NCBI RefSeq assembly: GCF_001467695.1
Contig: NZ_LNYE01000023.1
Coordinates: 62,001-126,000, forward strand
DNA: 64,000 nucleotides
Reading direction: 5' to 3'
Source: Legionella gratiana
GTDB taxonomy: Bacteria > Pseudomonadota > Gammaproteobacteria > Legionellales > Legionellaceae
A program made the position numbers and the translations under genes. Below are positions 26,993-36,003 of this stretch, one piece after another (positions within the stretch are counted from its first letter, which is position 1; the number at the start of each line of letters is the position of its first letter). The notes below the pieces were generated by a model, which did not search any database, was not told where the DNA came from, and saw only the letters and a program-made list of their open reading frames with translations.

Positions 26993-28276
26993 GTGCATGA
27001 GTTAAAGTTAAAACCTAGCGAACGAAAAATTATTTTTCTTGCTTCTTTAGGTGGTGCATTGGAGTTTTATGATTTTGTCATTTACGTTATTTTCGCACCT
27101 GTAATTAGTCAAATTTTTTTTCCGGAAACGGATAAGCTCGCTTCATTAATGAGTGTCTATGCTGTTTTTGCGATTGGATATTTGATTCGCCCTATAGGTG
27201 GGGTTGTTTTTAGTCATTTTGGTGATAAATACGGACGAAAAAAAACATTTATTTTTTCGGTTATTTTAATGGCAGTTCCTACATTACTCATTGGATTTTT
27301 ACCAACGTATCAACAGATCGGTATTTTTTCCAGCATCATGCTCATTTTTTTACGTTTACTACAAGGATTATCTATCGGGGGTGAAATTCCAGGGGCATTA
27401 ACGTTTACCTGTGAACATGTAGCTCCGCGTTCCAGGGCATTGGCTTGTGGTGTTATTTTTTCTTTCCTTAATTTTGGTATCTTTCTCGGTGCAGTGATTA
27501 GTTTAATTTTAACAACGCATCTTTCAAATGAGCAATTATCGAACTTTGGTTGGCGTATCCCTTTTGTTTTTGGTGGATGTTTGGGTATATTTAGTTTTTA
27601 TATACGTAAACAATTAGCAGAAAGTCCATTATTTATTGCGTTTCAGAATACTGCAGAACGTAAACGAATTCCTTTTACTGAGGCAATCAGTGGGTATTGG
27701 CGAAAAATTTTGCAAGGTATTGGTTTGACATGCTTGGGTTCTGTCATGATTAATCTTGTGTTTCTATATATGCCTACGTACCTTTCTACTTTTCTTGCTT
27801 ACTCTAAACAACAGGCGACTTTATTTAATACAATTAATTTAGCATTTTATTCTCTGTTGCTCATTTTTCTTTGTTGGTGTGGTGATCGATATGGACGTAA
27901 ACTTATTCTTTTGATTGGTAGCGTTGGTTTTATCTTATTGAGTTATTTTTTATTTGCAACTTTGTCCCTGCAAACGACGCAATCACTTATCATCGCATTA
28001 TCTATTTTGGGATTTTTAAGCAGTTTTATTATGGTTTATCCCAGTTTATTAGTGGAATTATTTCCTGTATCTATTCGTTATACTGGGATTGCTATTTCGT
28101 ATAATCTTGCATTTGCTTTTTTCGGCGGTTTAACTCCTTTTATCGTTACTTACCTTATTGAAACATATAATAATAATCTTGCTCCTAGTTTTTACCTTAT
28201 TTTAAGTGCGTTACTTTGTTTTATATCCGTATTAACTATTAAAAAACTCTATACAGAATCGGAGGTTCAATTATGA
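26993..28276 (+). CDS. MHS-type MFS symporter (ProP-like)
   Basis: Metabolite:H+ symporter branch of the MFS, 427 residues. GGALEFYDFVIYVIFAP at the N-terminus and GGVVFSHFGDKYGRKKTF at loop 2-3 are the branch signatures; QGLSIGGEIPGALTF marks helix 4-5 and CGDRYGRKLILL the second-half loop. GTG start at 26993 with AAGGA seven bases upstream. It overlaps the nucleoside hydrolase gene as ATGA, so transport of a nucleoside hydrolysis product (base or ribose) is a fair guess, though the MHS family carries mainly organic acids and osmolytes. Confidence 0.8.
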   Translation: MHELKLKPSERKIIFLASLGGALEFYDFVIYVIFAPVISQIFFPETDKLASLMSVYAVFAIGYLIRPIGGVVFSHFGDKYGRKKTFIFSVILMAVPTLLIGFLPTYQQIGIFSSIMLIFLRLLQGLSIGGEIPGALTFTCEHVAPRSRALACGVIFSFLNFGIFLGAVISLILTTHLSNEQLSNFGWRIPFVFGGCLGIFSFYIRKQLAESPLFIAFQNTAERKRIPFTEAISGYWRKILQGIGLTCLGSVMINLVFLYMPTYLSTFLAYSKQQATLFNTINLAFYSLLLIFLCWCGDRYGRKLILLIGSVGFILLSYFLFATLSLQTTQSLIIALSILGFLSSFIMVYPSLLVELFPVSIRYTGIAISYNLAFAFFGGLTPFIVTYLIETYNNNLAPSFYLILSALLCFISVLTIKKLYTESEVQL

Positions 28277-29280
28277 GGTTTGCTGTGAACGTATTTCTAC
28301 TTATCTGTTTTTCATTGTGGTTATCCATTGCACATGCAACAAGATCCTTTATCATTGATACTGATGTTGGAACCGATGATGAGTTAGCTATTCTTTATTT
28401 ATTGGCGCAAAAGGATATCGACATTAAAGCCATTACTGTAGTTGGTACAGGAGAATCTCACTGTCCAGCGGGATTAAAAAATGTTGCTGGATTATTAGCT
28501 TTAATGCATCAAGAAAAAATTCCTTTGGCCTGTGGACGTGCTACACCCTTATCAGGACAGCATCATTTCCCTGATTGGTTACGTAAACAAGCAGACAATT
28601 TAGCAGGTGCTGCTGATTTATTACCTAAAGTTGACGTAAAAACATCGCAAACTGCTATTCAATTATTGGAGTCTACTTTACGCAGTGCGACTGAGCCTGT
28701 TGAGATTTTAGCAATAGGTCCATTAACGAATCTTGGTGCATTTGTTGCCAAAGATCCAGAGTTAAAAAATAAAATTAAAATGATTTATATCATGGGTGGG
28801 GCAGTTGAAAGTACTGGAAATTTAGTTGAGGTTGATCAAACCATTAAAAATACTACCGCAGAATGGAATATTTATGTGGATCCTGAAGCCGCGGACAAAG
28901 TATTTCGTTCAGGGGTGCCTATTACTCTGGTAGGCTTAGATGTGACCAATCAAGTTCCTGTAACCCAAGCTTTTTATCAAAAGTTAAAGCAAAATCAAAA
29001 TAATCTGGCTAATCAATTTTTTTATGAGCTTTTTCATCGTAATGAAGCAGAAATAATCGAGCACAAATGGTATTTTTGGGATGTTCTCTCGGCGGTAGTT
29101 GCTTATGATGATTCAATTGTCAAAGCAAGCAATAAAAAATTGCGTGTATTATTAAGCCCTGAAGAGCAGGCGGGTACTACAGTAGTGGATAAAAAGGGTA
29201 GCACTATTCGTGTGTGTACTGCTGTAGATAAGGAACGATTAGAAAATGTTTTAATGGATACATTAAAGAAAACGTCCTGA
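28273..29280 (+). CDS. Exported inosine/uridine-preferring nucleoside hydrolase
   Basis: Splits nucleosides into base and ribose. The 335-residue protein begins with a signal peptide (residues 1-22, cleavage near AHA-TRS), then the family signature FIIDTDVGTDDELAI, whose Asp cluster binds calcium and ribose. Further family marks are VGTGESH, ILAIGPLTNLGAF, and IYIMGGAVESTGN; VDPEAADKVFRSG also fits. Export to the periplasm is unusual for proteobacterial members and suggests scavenging of outside nucleosides. ATGA overlap with the symporter gene implies one operon. Confidence 0.88.
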   Translation: MRFAVNVFLLICFSLWLSIAHATRSFIIDTDVGTDDELAILYLLAQKDIDIKAITVVGTGESHCPAGLKNVAGLLALMHQEKIPLACGRATPLSGQHHFPDWLRKQADNLAGAADLLPKVDVKTSQTAIQLLESTLRSATEPVEILAIGPLTNLGAFVAKDPELKNKIKMIYIMGGAVESTGNLVEVDQTIKNTTAEWNIYVDPEAADKVFRSGVPITLVGLDVTNQVPVTQAFYQKLKQNQNNLANQFFYELFHRNEAEIIEHKWYFWDVLSAVVAYDDSIVKASNKKLRVLLSPEEQAGTTVVDKKGSTIRVCTAVDKERLENVLMDTLKKTS

Positions 29281-29310
29281 TGCGGTGTTGAGTAGCACGA
29301 CGATGAAAAA

Positions 29311-29338
29311 ACGAAGCTAGGCTTCACCTAGGCTTCGT
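29311..29338. terminator. Bidirectional terminator between convergent genes
   Basis: ACGAAGCTAGG and CCTAGGCTTCGT form a stem of 11 pairs with one bulged base around CTTCA. An A run lies on the left and a weaker T-rich stretch on the right, so it can serve both the nucleoside hydrolase and the carbonic anhydrase genes. Confidence 0.75.
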
Positions 29339-29374
29339 ACTATTTAAGGTAAATTTTCTTGGGAGGATACTTTT

Positions 29375-30109
29375 TTAATCTGGAATAAAGCGTTTTTCTT
29401 CAAAAAAATGTACTTGCCCTGTTTTTATATCATGGATTCCAGCAACAATCCCTACTTGCTTTTTATTAATTAAATCGCTAATTATAGGACTTCTTTCCTG
29501 TATTTCTTTAACTATTTTTAAAGCATTAGCTTTAGCAATGGCATCAACTAGTTTAGGATCAGCACAATTTTTTGTTCCCTGCTCTTGCATGCTGGTTTGG
29601 ACGACAGGTTCTATTTTATGCAAAACATCAGTCAAATGACCTAATTCAACACCATCACAAGCTCCAGCAACAGCCCCACAAGAGGTATGCGCTAAAACTA
29701 CGATAAGACGAGCCCCTATAACTTTAGTTGCATACTCCATACTTCCTAAATTATCATCATTAAGCACATTTCCTGCGACACGCAAAGTAAATAAATCAGC
29801 TAAACCTTGGTCGAAAAATAATTCTGGGACACTTCGTGAGTCCATGCAATTTAGAACCACCGCAAAAGGATATTGCCCAAATGAAGCCTGATGAGCCTGT
29901 TTTATATAGTCCCTGGTTATTTGTTGATTGGATAGAAAACGTTGATTTCCACCTTTTAAACGTTGCAGTGCCTGTTTGGGTGTCATCTGTTGTTGCTTTG
30001 TTTGACTTAATGTCTTACCTAAAAGAAGGGATTCTGTATTGGCAGAGTAGGTAAAACTACTCAAAAGCCCCATAAAGATGAAAATCAAAATTTTTGTTAG
30101 ATGTTGCAT
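29375..30109 (-). CDS. Exported beta-class carbonic anhydrase
   Basis: Interconverts CO2 and bicarbonate. Residues 1-23 form a signal peptide (ILIFIFMGLLSSFTYSA), so the enzyme should be periplasmic, which is less common for the beta class. Zinc ligands and the catalytic dyad are all present: Cys88 with Asp90-Arg92 in NCMDSRSVPE, and His141 with Cys144 in LAHTSCGAV. 244 residues including the leader. It is divergent from an APC permease with about 170 bases between them. Confidence 0.9.
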   Translation of the reverse strand: MQHLTKILIFIFMGLLSSFTYSANTESLLLGKTLSQTKQQQMTPKQALQRLKGGNQRFLSNQQITRDYIKQAHQASFGQYPFAVVLNCMDSRSVPELFFDQGLADLFTLRVAGNVLNDDNLGSMEYATKVIGARLIVVLAHTSCGAVAGACDGVELGHLTDVLHKIEPVVQTSMQEQGTKNCADPKLVDAIAKANALKIVKEIQERSPIISDLINKKQVGIVAGIHDIKTGQVHFFEEKRFIPD

Positions 30110-30281
30110 TACAATGCTCCGTTTTTAAATGAGAAATCGTCCTTTTGTTGATAATAGCTTAATAATAATGATCCTTCACCCGTTAAAATAATTTTTTATG
30201 TATGATGATTAGAGTGTGTTGATATATCCTACATGTATTGAAAAAAATATAAATAAAGATAATGACTTCTAGGGACTGCAA

Positions 30282-31589
30282 ATGAACAACGATCCTCAAA
30301 CGGGTTTGATACGAGTGCTTGGATTAGGTGCTTTAATCATTTATGGGGTAGGAGATATTCTTGGTGCAGGAATTTATGCCATTGTAGGAAAAATTGCTGG
30401 TCATGCAGGATCGTTAGCGTGGCTTTCATTTGCTATTGCTCTGGGAATTGTATTTTTCACTGCATTAACCTATAGCGAACTTGGTAGCCGTTTTCCTCGA
30501 AGTGGTGGCGTCTCTGTTTATATTCATGAAGCCTTTGGATCGCAGTGGTTATCAATACTGGCGGGTTTATTGCTTCTCGGTGCGACTATTCTCTCCATGT
30601 CAACTTTATCACATGCATTTGTTGGATATCTTAACGCCTTGGGATTTAAGATTACCACTTGGTTTGGTATTTTCAGTTTTTTGAGCATTTTACTCCTAAT
30701 TAATCTACGTGGAATCAAACAATCATCCCTGACTAATATAATAAGTACCATAGTTGAGGTAAGTGGTCTATTTATGGTACTCAGTTTTGGTTTTTGGTAT
30801 TTAACAACAACTCATACTGAAATTATTACTCCTGAAGAACAGGTAGGGCTAAAGGATGTGTTTCAAGGAGCTGCTTTAGCTTTTTTTGCCTTTACAGGAT
30901 TTGAAGATCTGGCAAATGTTGCAGAAGAAGTAAAACAACCCGAAAAAAATATACCTCGTGCCATATTATCATCTGTCGGTATAGCTGGTTTTTTGTATCT
31001 TGGAGTAAGTTGGATGGCGACATCAATTATTCCAGCAAGTGATCTTAGTCACTCTAACTCACCTCTATTAGACGTTGTTAGCAAATCTTATCCTGCTATG
31101 CCTAATTATTTTTTTTCAATTATTGCCATTTTTTCGGTTTCTAATACAACGCTATTAAATTATATTACTGCTTCACGTTTGCTTTATGGTATGTCAAAAG
31201 CGAATCTATTATCGAAATTTTTACAAAGGGTTCATCGCAAATTTCATACTCCGTATATTGCCATTTTAGTAATATTTCCATTAGTTTTCTTATTAGGAGT
31301 AATAGGGACTTTAGGAGGGCTTGCAAGTGCTACAAGTGCCATGGTCTTATTCATATTTTCATTGAGTAGCATTGCCTTAATCAAAATTAAATTGGATGAG
31401 TTTAAGAAGAGTATTAATGCTAAAATATTTAGAATACCTGTATTTATACCGTGCTTAGCTGTGGTTTTAAATCTTACTGCCATCTCTTTTTTACCGCTAC
31501 GTACGATTATTCTTGCAGCATTATTTATTAGTATTGGGGGTATCATTACTTGGGGTATCACTAAATCTTATCTAAGATATAAAAGATAG
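30282..31589 (+). CDS. APC-family amino-acid permease
   Basis: Amino acid/polyamine/organocation transporter, 435 residues, about twelve membrane segments. The first helix has the family's broken-helix substrate motif GVGDILGAGIYAIVGKIAG, and helix 6 has FFAFTGFEDLANVAEEVKQPEKN, both typical of APC carriers. The substrate cannot be assigned. It may be transcribed with the TerC gene that starts 83 bases downstream, though a gap of that size allows a separate promoter. Confidence 0.82.
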   Translation: MNNDPQTGLIRVLGLGALIIYGVGDILGAGIYAIVGKIAGHAGSLAWLSFAIALGIVFFTALTYSELGSRFPRSGGVSVYIHEAFGSQWLSILAGLLLLGATILSMSTLSHAFVGYLNALGFKITTWFGIFSFLSILLLINLRGIKQSSLTNIISTIVEVSGLFMVLSFGFWYLTTTHTEIITPEEQVGLKDVFQGAALAFFAFTGFEDLANVAEEVKQPEKNIPRAILSSVGIAGFLYLGVSWMATSIIPASDLSHSNSPLLDVVSKSYPAMPNYFFSIIAIFSVSNTTLLNYITASRLLYGMSKANLLSKFLQRVHRKFHTPYIAILVIFPLVFLLGVIGTLGGLASATSAMVLFIFSLSSIALIKIKLDEFKKSINAKIFRIPVFIPCLAVVLNLTAISFLPLRTIILAALFISIGGIITWGITKSYLRYKR

Positions 31590-31672
31590 AGGAAGAAACT
31601 TTTTAAAAATTTTGTTCAGTTTGATTAAAGTGTTTGTTTTTAGAAGAAGTTATTCATTTTCAGGAAGAAAAG

Positions 31673-32623
31673 ATGCAGTCTATTGGCACATGGTGGCTAT
31701 GGTTAATTTTCATTATTTTAATACTGATTGTATTAACGATTGATATTATTTTTTTGAGCAAAAAACAGAAACAGATTTCCTTGCAATCTTCGTTCATGTG
31801 GGTTGCAGTGTGGATTATTTTAGCGTTGCTTTTTAATATATTTTTGTGGGTATATCTCGCACAAAGTGAAACAATCAAAATTGCAAACCAAAAAGCACTT
31901 GAATTTTTTACCGCATATTTGATCGAACAGTCATTATCAATGGACAATGTTTTTGTGTTTGTCATGATATTTAAATATTTTTCGATACCGATGCAGTATC
32001 AGCGTCGTTTACTTCTGTTTGGAGTATTAGGTGCAATCTCCATGAGAATAATACTCATTGTATTTGGGATATGGCTCGTTAATAAATTTGATTGGATTTT
32101 TTATCTGTTTGGTGTACTGCTTATCTATTCAGCATTTAAAATAATCAAGATGATTGAAAATGATCAGTCTGTTGCCAATAATTTTATTCTTAAGACATTA
32201 AGAAAATTTTTTCCGATAACAAAAAAACTCCGGGGTGGGCGCTTTGTTGTTAAGAAGAATAAATCCTATTATGTAACTCCTTTATTTATCGTCCTTATTT
32301 TTATTGAAATAAGTGATCTGATTTTTGCTATTGATAGTATTCCTGCTGTATTTGGTATTACTCAAGATCCATTTATTGCTTGCTCATCAAATGCCTTTGC
32401 AATCTTAGGGTTGCGAGCCATGTATTTCATTTTGGCAAACATACAAAATAAGTTTTACTATCTTAATTTTGGGTTGGCTTTAATCTTAAGCTTTATTGGG
32501 ATAAAAATGATAGTGCATAATCTCATCGATATTCCCATAGTAGTAACGCTCTCGATGGTTGTCTTAATACTCAGTTGCTCCATGATTGCAAGCAAATTAT
32601 GGAAAAATAAAGGCAGTAACTAA
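31673..32623 (+). CDS. TerC/Alx-family integral membrane protein
   Basis: Membrane protein of the TerC family, linked to manganese export and tellurite or alkali responses in other bacteria. From ATG 31673 (AGGAAG just upstream) it has 316 residues and about nine hydrophobic segments. Acidic residues in membrane segments, which bind metal, are visible in SLSMDNVFVFVMIFKYF and FIEISDLIFAIDSIPAVFGI. The central cytoplasmic loop with KLRGGRFVVKKNKSYYVTPL is typical of Alx. It is followed after 49 bases by a TauE/SafE-type gene. Confidence 0.85.
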   Translation: MQSIGTWWLWLIFIILILIVLTIDIIFLSKKQKQISLQSSFMWVAVWIILALLFNIFLWVYLAQSETIKIANQKALEFFTAYLIEQSLSMDNVFVFVMIFKYFSIPMQYQRRLLLFGVLGAISMRIILIVFGIWLVNKFDWIFYLFGVLLIYSAFKIIKMIENDQSVANNFILKTLRKFFPITKKLRGGRFVVKKNKSYYVTPLFIVLIFIEISDLIFAIDSIPAVFGITQDPFIACSSNAFAILGLRAMYFILANIQNKFYYLNFGLALILSFIGIKMIVHNLIDIPIVVTLSMVVLILSCSMIASKLWKNKGSN

Positions 32624-32672
32624 TGCCGTTTTGCTGGTATTGATTTAATTTAATGAAAGAACAAGGAAATTT

Positions 32673-33470
32673 ATGGAGCAATTTTTTATTTTTGTACTAG
32701 TGGGCTTTCTTGCACAAATAATTGATGGTGCATTAGGGATGGCATATGGGGTGATTGTTACGGGAGTTTTGGTTTCTGTAGGTATTTCTCCCGCAGTGGC
32801 TAGTGCTGCAGTTCATACTTCCGAGATTGTGACAACCGGTATCTCGGGTTTATCACATGCTATGTTTAAAAATATTGATTATGCTTTATTTAGACGATTA
32901 GCTATCCCAGGTATTTTGGGGAGTATTCTTGGTGCATTCCTTTTAACAAAAGCATCAGAAAAGCTAACAAAGCCATTTATTGCAATTTATTTAATCACTA
33001 TAGGTGGGTTTATTTTATACCGAGCTCTCCAAGGTGGAAAAATCCTTAAGCTCATAAAAAATTTTATGGTCAAACGATTAAAGAGGCGTGCATTGCCGTC
33101 TAATCATGCACGCGGGTTAATCCCCCTTGGATTTTTTGGGGGTTTTTTTGATGCGGCAGGTGGAGGAGGATGGGGTTCTATTGTTAATGCTACCCTATTG
33201 GTACAAGGTACAACCCCACATTATACTATCGGCTCAGTAAATTTAACTGAATTTTTAATTACCCTCAGTGTTTCTACAACGTTCTTTTTTACAATAGGAA
33301 TTACTCATTGGGCGGTTATTTTCGGTTTGATTTTAGGTGGCGCAGTCGCTTCTCCTTTTGCAGCATATCTCGTTCGCTATATTCAACCGCGAATTATTAT
33401 GCTGTTGACAGGAACAGTAGTCTTATTACTTGGATTCCATTCAATTATTGCATTATTTTTGTGGAAATAA
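32673..33470 (+). CDS. TauE/SafE-family membrane permease
   Basis: Anion permease family associated with sulfite, sulfonate or carboxylate movement. 265 residues with about eight membrane segments in two repeats: FLAQIIDGALGMAYGVI near the start and LGFFGGFFDAAGGGGWGS in the second half are the paired family signatures. ATG 32673 with AAGGAA upstream. It may be co-transcribed with TerC. The substrate is not readable. Confidence 0.82.
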   Translation: MEQFFIFVLVGFLAQIIDGALGMAYGVIVTGVLVSVGISPAVASAAVHTSEIVTTGISGLSHAMFKNIDYALFRRLAIPGILGSILGAFLLTKASEKLTKPFIAIYLITIGGFILYRALQGGKILKLIKNFMVKRLKRRALPSNHARGLIPLGFFGGFFDAAGGGGWGSIVNATLLVQGTTPHYTIGSVNLTEFLITLSVSTTFFFTIGITHWAVIFGLILGGAVASPFAAYLVRYIQPRIIMLLTGTVVLLLGFHSIIALFLWK

Positions 33471-33515
33471 GATGTGGGGTGTGCTGCACCGCCATTGATA
33501 CTCAAATAGAAATGG

Positions 33516-33535
33516 ATTTTCGCTTTCGCGAAAAT
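33516..33535. repeat. REP-like hairpin ATTTTCGC-TTTC-GCGAAAAT
   Basis: A perfect 8-bp stem with TTTC loop in the 179-base gap before htpX. It has the form of the widespread GGATTxxCGC-TTTC-GCGxxAATGA hairpin repeat. A related copy with the same loop is at 53624-53642. Confidence 0.5.
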
Positions 33536-33649
33536 GATAAAACCCTTAAGTCAATGGCTGTAGAGATATCGGTATTCTACATGCCCTCTTTTAATGTCTA
33601 TAATTAAATAAGGAGTTCTCGCTGTTTAAGGATATATGAGGAGAAAGCC

Positions 33650-34540
33650 ATGTTTAAACGGATAGCTTTATTTATTGCTACAAATTTGGCCATTATTGCA
33701 GTTATTTCTTTTATCCTCAGTTTATTTAATGTCCAGCCATATCTGACACAATATGGTTTAAATTATCAATCTTTATTTATTTATGCGTTAATTATTGGTT
33801 TTACAGGTTCATTTATTTCTCTGTTTATCTCTAAATGGATGGCAATACACGCATTTAATATTCAATTAATTGAAAAGCCAACTAATGATATAGAGTCTTG
33901 GTTGTTTAGTGAGATAGGAAATTTAGCGAGGCAAAGAAATATTGGAATGCCAAATGTTGGAATTTATGAAAGTCCAGAACCCAATGCTTTTGCCACAGGG
34001 TGGAATAAGAATAATGCTCTTGTTGCGGTGTCAACTGGATTACTCCAATCTATGAATAAGGAAGAAATACAAGGTGTTTTAGGACATGAGATTTCTCATG
34101 TTGCCAATGGTGATATGGTAACCCTCACTTTAATTCAGGGGATTGTGAATACTTTTGTCATCTTTTTTGCCCGTATTGCTGCTTTTTTTGTAACTCAATT
34201 TTTCCGAAGAGATAATGAAGAAAGCGTTGGCGGCGGTTTTGTTTATTATGGGGTTGCTCTTCTATTTGAATTACTTTTTGGAATTCTTGCTTCAATGATC
34301 GTCATGTGGTTCTCTAGGTATCGCGAATTTAGAGCAGATAGAGGCTCAGCACAATTTGTTGGTAAAGAGAAAATGATAAAAGCTTTAGAGCGATTACAAC
34401 AACTTGTCGATAAAACACCCAGCGATGATCGGGCGCCAGCATTTAATGCAATGAAAATATCCAGTCAAAACGGCTGGTTAACTCTTTTTTCCAGTCACCC
34501 TCCATTAGAAAAACGAATCGCAGCGTTACAAAAATTATAG
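33650..34540 (+). CDS. htpX: HtpX membrane zinc metalloprotease
   Basis: Inner-membrane M48 protease that degrades misfolded membrane proteins together with FtsH. The 296-residue protein has two N-terminal membrane segments, the zinc motif HEISH in VLGHEISHVANGDM around residue 147, two further membrane segments, and the distal Glu ligand region YREFRADRGSA. The C-terminal SSHPPLEKRIAAL is typical. Start at ATG 33650 with GAGGAGA upstream. Monocistronic as far as can be seen. Confidence 0.94.
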   Translation: MFKRIALFIATNLAIIAVISFILSLFNVQPYLTQYGLNYQSLFIYALIIGFTGSFISLFISKWMAIHAFNIQLIEKPTNDIESWLFSEIGNLARQRNIGMPNVGIYESPEPNAFATGWNKNNALVAVSTGLLQSMNKEEIQGVLGHEISHVANGDMVTLTLIQGIVNTFVIFFARIAAFFVTQFFRRDNEESVGGGFVYYGVALLFELLFGILASMIVMWFSRYREFRADRGSAQFVGKEKMIKALERLQQLVDKTPSDDRAPAFNAMKISSQNGWLTLFSSHPPLEKRIAALQKL

Positions 34541-34604
34541 ATAATTTTAATAAAGACATAAATAGTACTACACTACTGAATATAAATACTCATGGATAAA
34601 CTCT

Positions 34605-35900
34605 ATGGTCAAGTTGAATTCACCACATATTGTTATTGTAGGTGGTGGTGCAGGAGGCATGGAGCTGGCTGCGACACTCGGTGGTAAATTGGGGAAAGCA
34701 GGTAGAGTCTCTATTACTCTAGTCGATTCATCACCTACACATATTTGGAAACCTCTTTTGCATGAAGTTGCTGCGGGGAGCTTATATACCAACGAAAATG
34801 AAATTGAATACTTAGCTTATGCTGCTACACATCATTTTCATTTTGTTTTAGGGGCATTAGAAGGATTGGATCGCAGTAAAAAGGAAATTTATCTATCGCC
34901 TTTTTTCAGCCACGAAAAAGAAATTTTGCCCAAACGGGTAATTTCGTATGATATTTTAATTATTGCAGTGGGCAGCATTGCGAATGAATTTGGCATCCCC
35001 GGTGTCCATGAAAACTGTTTGTTTTTAGATAATCTTCAACAAGCGAGCTATTTTCATCGCGAATTATTAAATCATTTTATGTGTCTTTCCCAACAACCCA
35101 AACATGAGCCATTTAATCTTGTAATAGTGGGCGGAGGAGCTACGGGGATTGAACTCATAGCAGAATTACATCATTCAATTCAGCAAATTATTAATTATGG
35201 ATTTGAGATTCAGCCTAAAAATATTTCTTTGACTCTAATAGAAGCAGCAAATCGATTGCTAATTGCTCTCCCAAATCAATTATCTGAAAAAGTATTTGCT
35301 AAGTTAACTCATATGGGAGTAACTATCCATGTAAATGAACCGGTGAAGGAAGTTACAGAAAAAGGATTATTTACTCAATCAGGAAAATTTATAGCCGCTA
35401 ATGTTGTTGTGTGGACTGCAGGCATTAAAGCTCCGAATTTTTTGCGTCATTTAGATGGTTTAGAAGTCAATAACATGAATCAATTAGTAGTCAAGCAAAC
35501 GTTACAAACCACTGTAGATGATGCCATTTTTGCATTAGGAGATTGCGCAAGCTGTCCCCAGACCAATTCAGATAAAACGGTCCCACCAAGAGCACAGGCT
35601 GCTCATCAACAAGCCCATTTTTTAGCGAAACATTTACCAAATTATTTAGAGGGTAAACCAATACCTTTTTATCATTATCGTGATCATGGTTCTTTGGTGA
35701 CATTAAGCCATCATGTAGTAGGTAACTTAATGGGGAAAATGGCTAAGAGCTTTATGATAGAAGGCAAATTGGCTCGCTTATTTTATTTATCTTTATACAA
35801 GCAACATCAAATAGCTTTATATGGTTGGTGGAGAGTCTTTTTACTTACTTTGTCTAATTTATTAAGTCGTAGAGTAAAGCCTCGATTGAAGTTGCATTAA
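34605..35900 (+). CDS. ndh: Type II NADH dehydrogenase (NDH-2)
   Basis: Non-proton-pumping flavoprotein that passes electrons from NADH to the quinone pool at the inner membrane face. 431 residues. FAD-binding IVGGGAGGMELAATLG at the N-terminus and NAD-binding VIVGGGATGIELIAEL around residue 172 are both intact, with IFALGDCASCPQ, the FAD-contact segment, near residue 307. The C-terminal helices (RLFYLSLYKQHQIALYGWWRVF) are the usual membrane anchor. A 40-bp palindrome follows its stop. Confidence 0.92.
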   Translation: MVKLNSPHIVIVGGGAGGMELAATLGGKLGKAGRVSITLVDSSPTHIWKPLLHEVAAGSLYTNENEIEYLAYAATHHFHFVLGALEGLDRSKKEIYLSPFFSHEKEILPKRVISYDILIIAVGSIANEFGIPGVHENCLFLDNLQQASYFHRELLNHFMCLSQQPKHEPFNLVIVGGGATGIELIAELHHSIQQIINYGFEIQPKNISLTLIEAANRLLIALPNQLSEKVFAKLTHMGVTIHVNEPVKEVTEKGLFTQSGKFIAANVVVWTAGIKAPNFLRHLDGLEVNNMNQLVVKQTLQTTVDDAIFALGDCASCPQTNSDKTVPPRAQAAHQQAHFLAKHLPNYLEGKPIPFYHYRDHGSLVTLSHHVVGNLMGKMAKSFMIEGKLARLFYLSLYKQHQIALYGWWRVFLLTLSNLLSRRVKPRLKLH

Positions 35901-35924
35901 AATAACGTAAGTTCTAAATAAAAC

Positions 35925-35964
35925 AGTTCGCTGTAAAAAATCACTTTATTTTTTATAGCGAACT
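35925..35964. repeat. 40-bp palindromic repeat, copy C
   Basis: AGTTCGCTGTAAAAAATCAC followed by TTTATTTTTTATAGCGAACT is an almost perfect palindrome and the reverse complement of copy A with a few changes, concentrated at paired arm positions. It lies between ndh and mdcA and could end ndh transcription. Confidence 0.75.
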
Positions 35965-36003
35965 GGCGTTAAATAGAAACAATGACATGTTCAGGGATCA
36001 ACA

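Noticed and set aside
33308..33607. 99-codon plus-strand frame over the end of the TauE/SafE gene
   Set aside because: It overlaps well-supported coding sequence in another frame, has no ribosome site and no family likeness.
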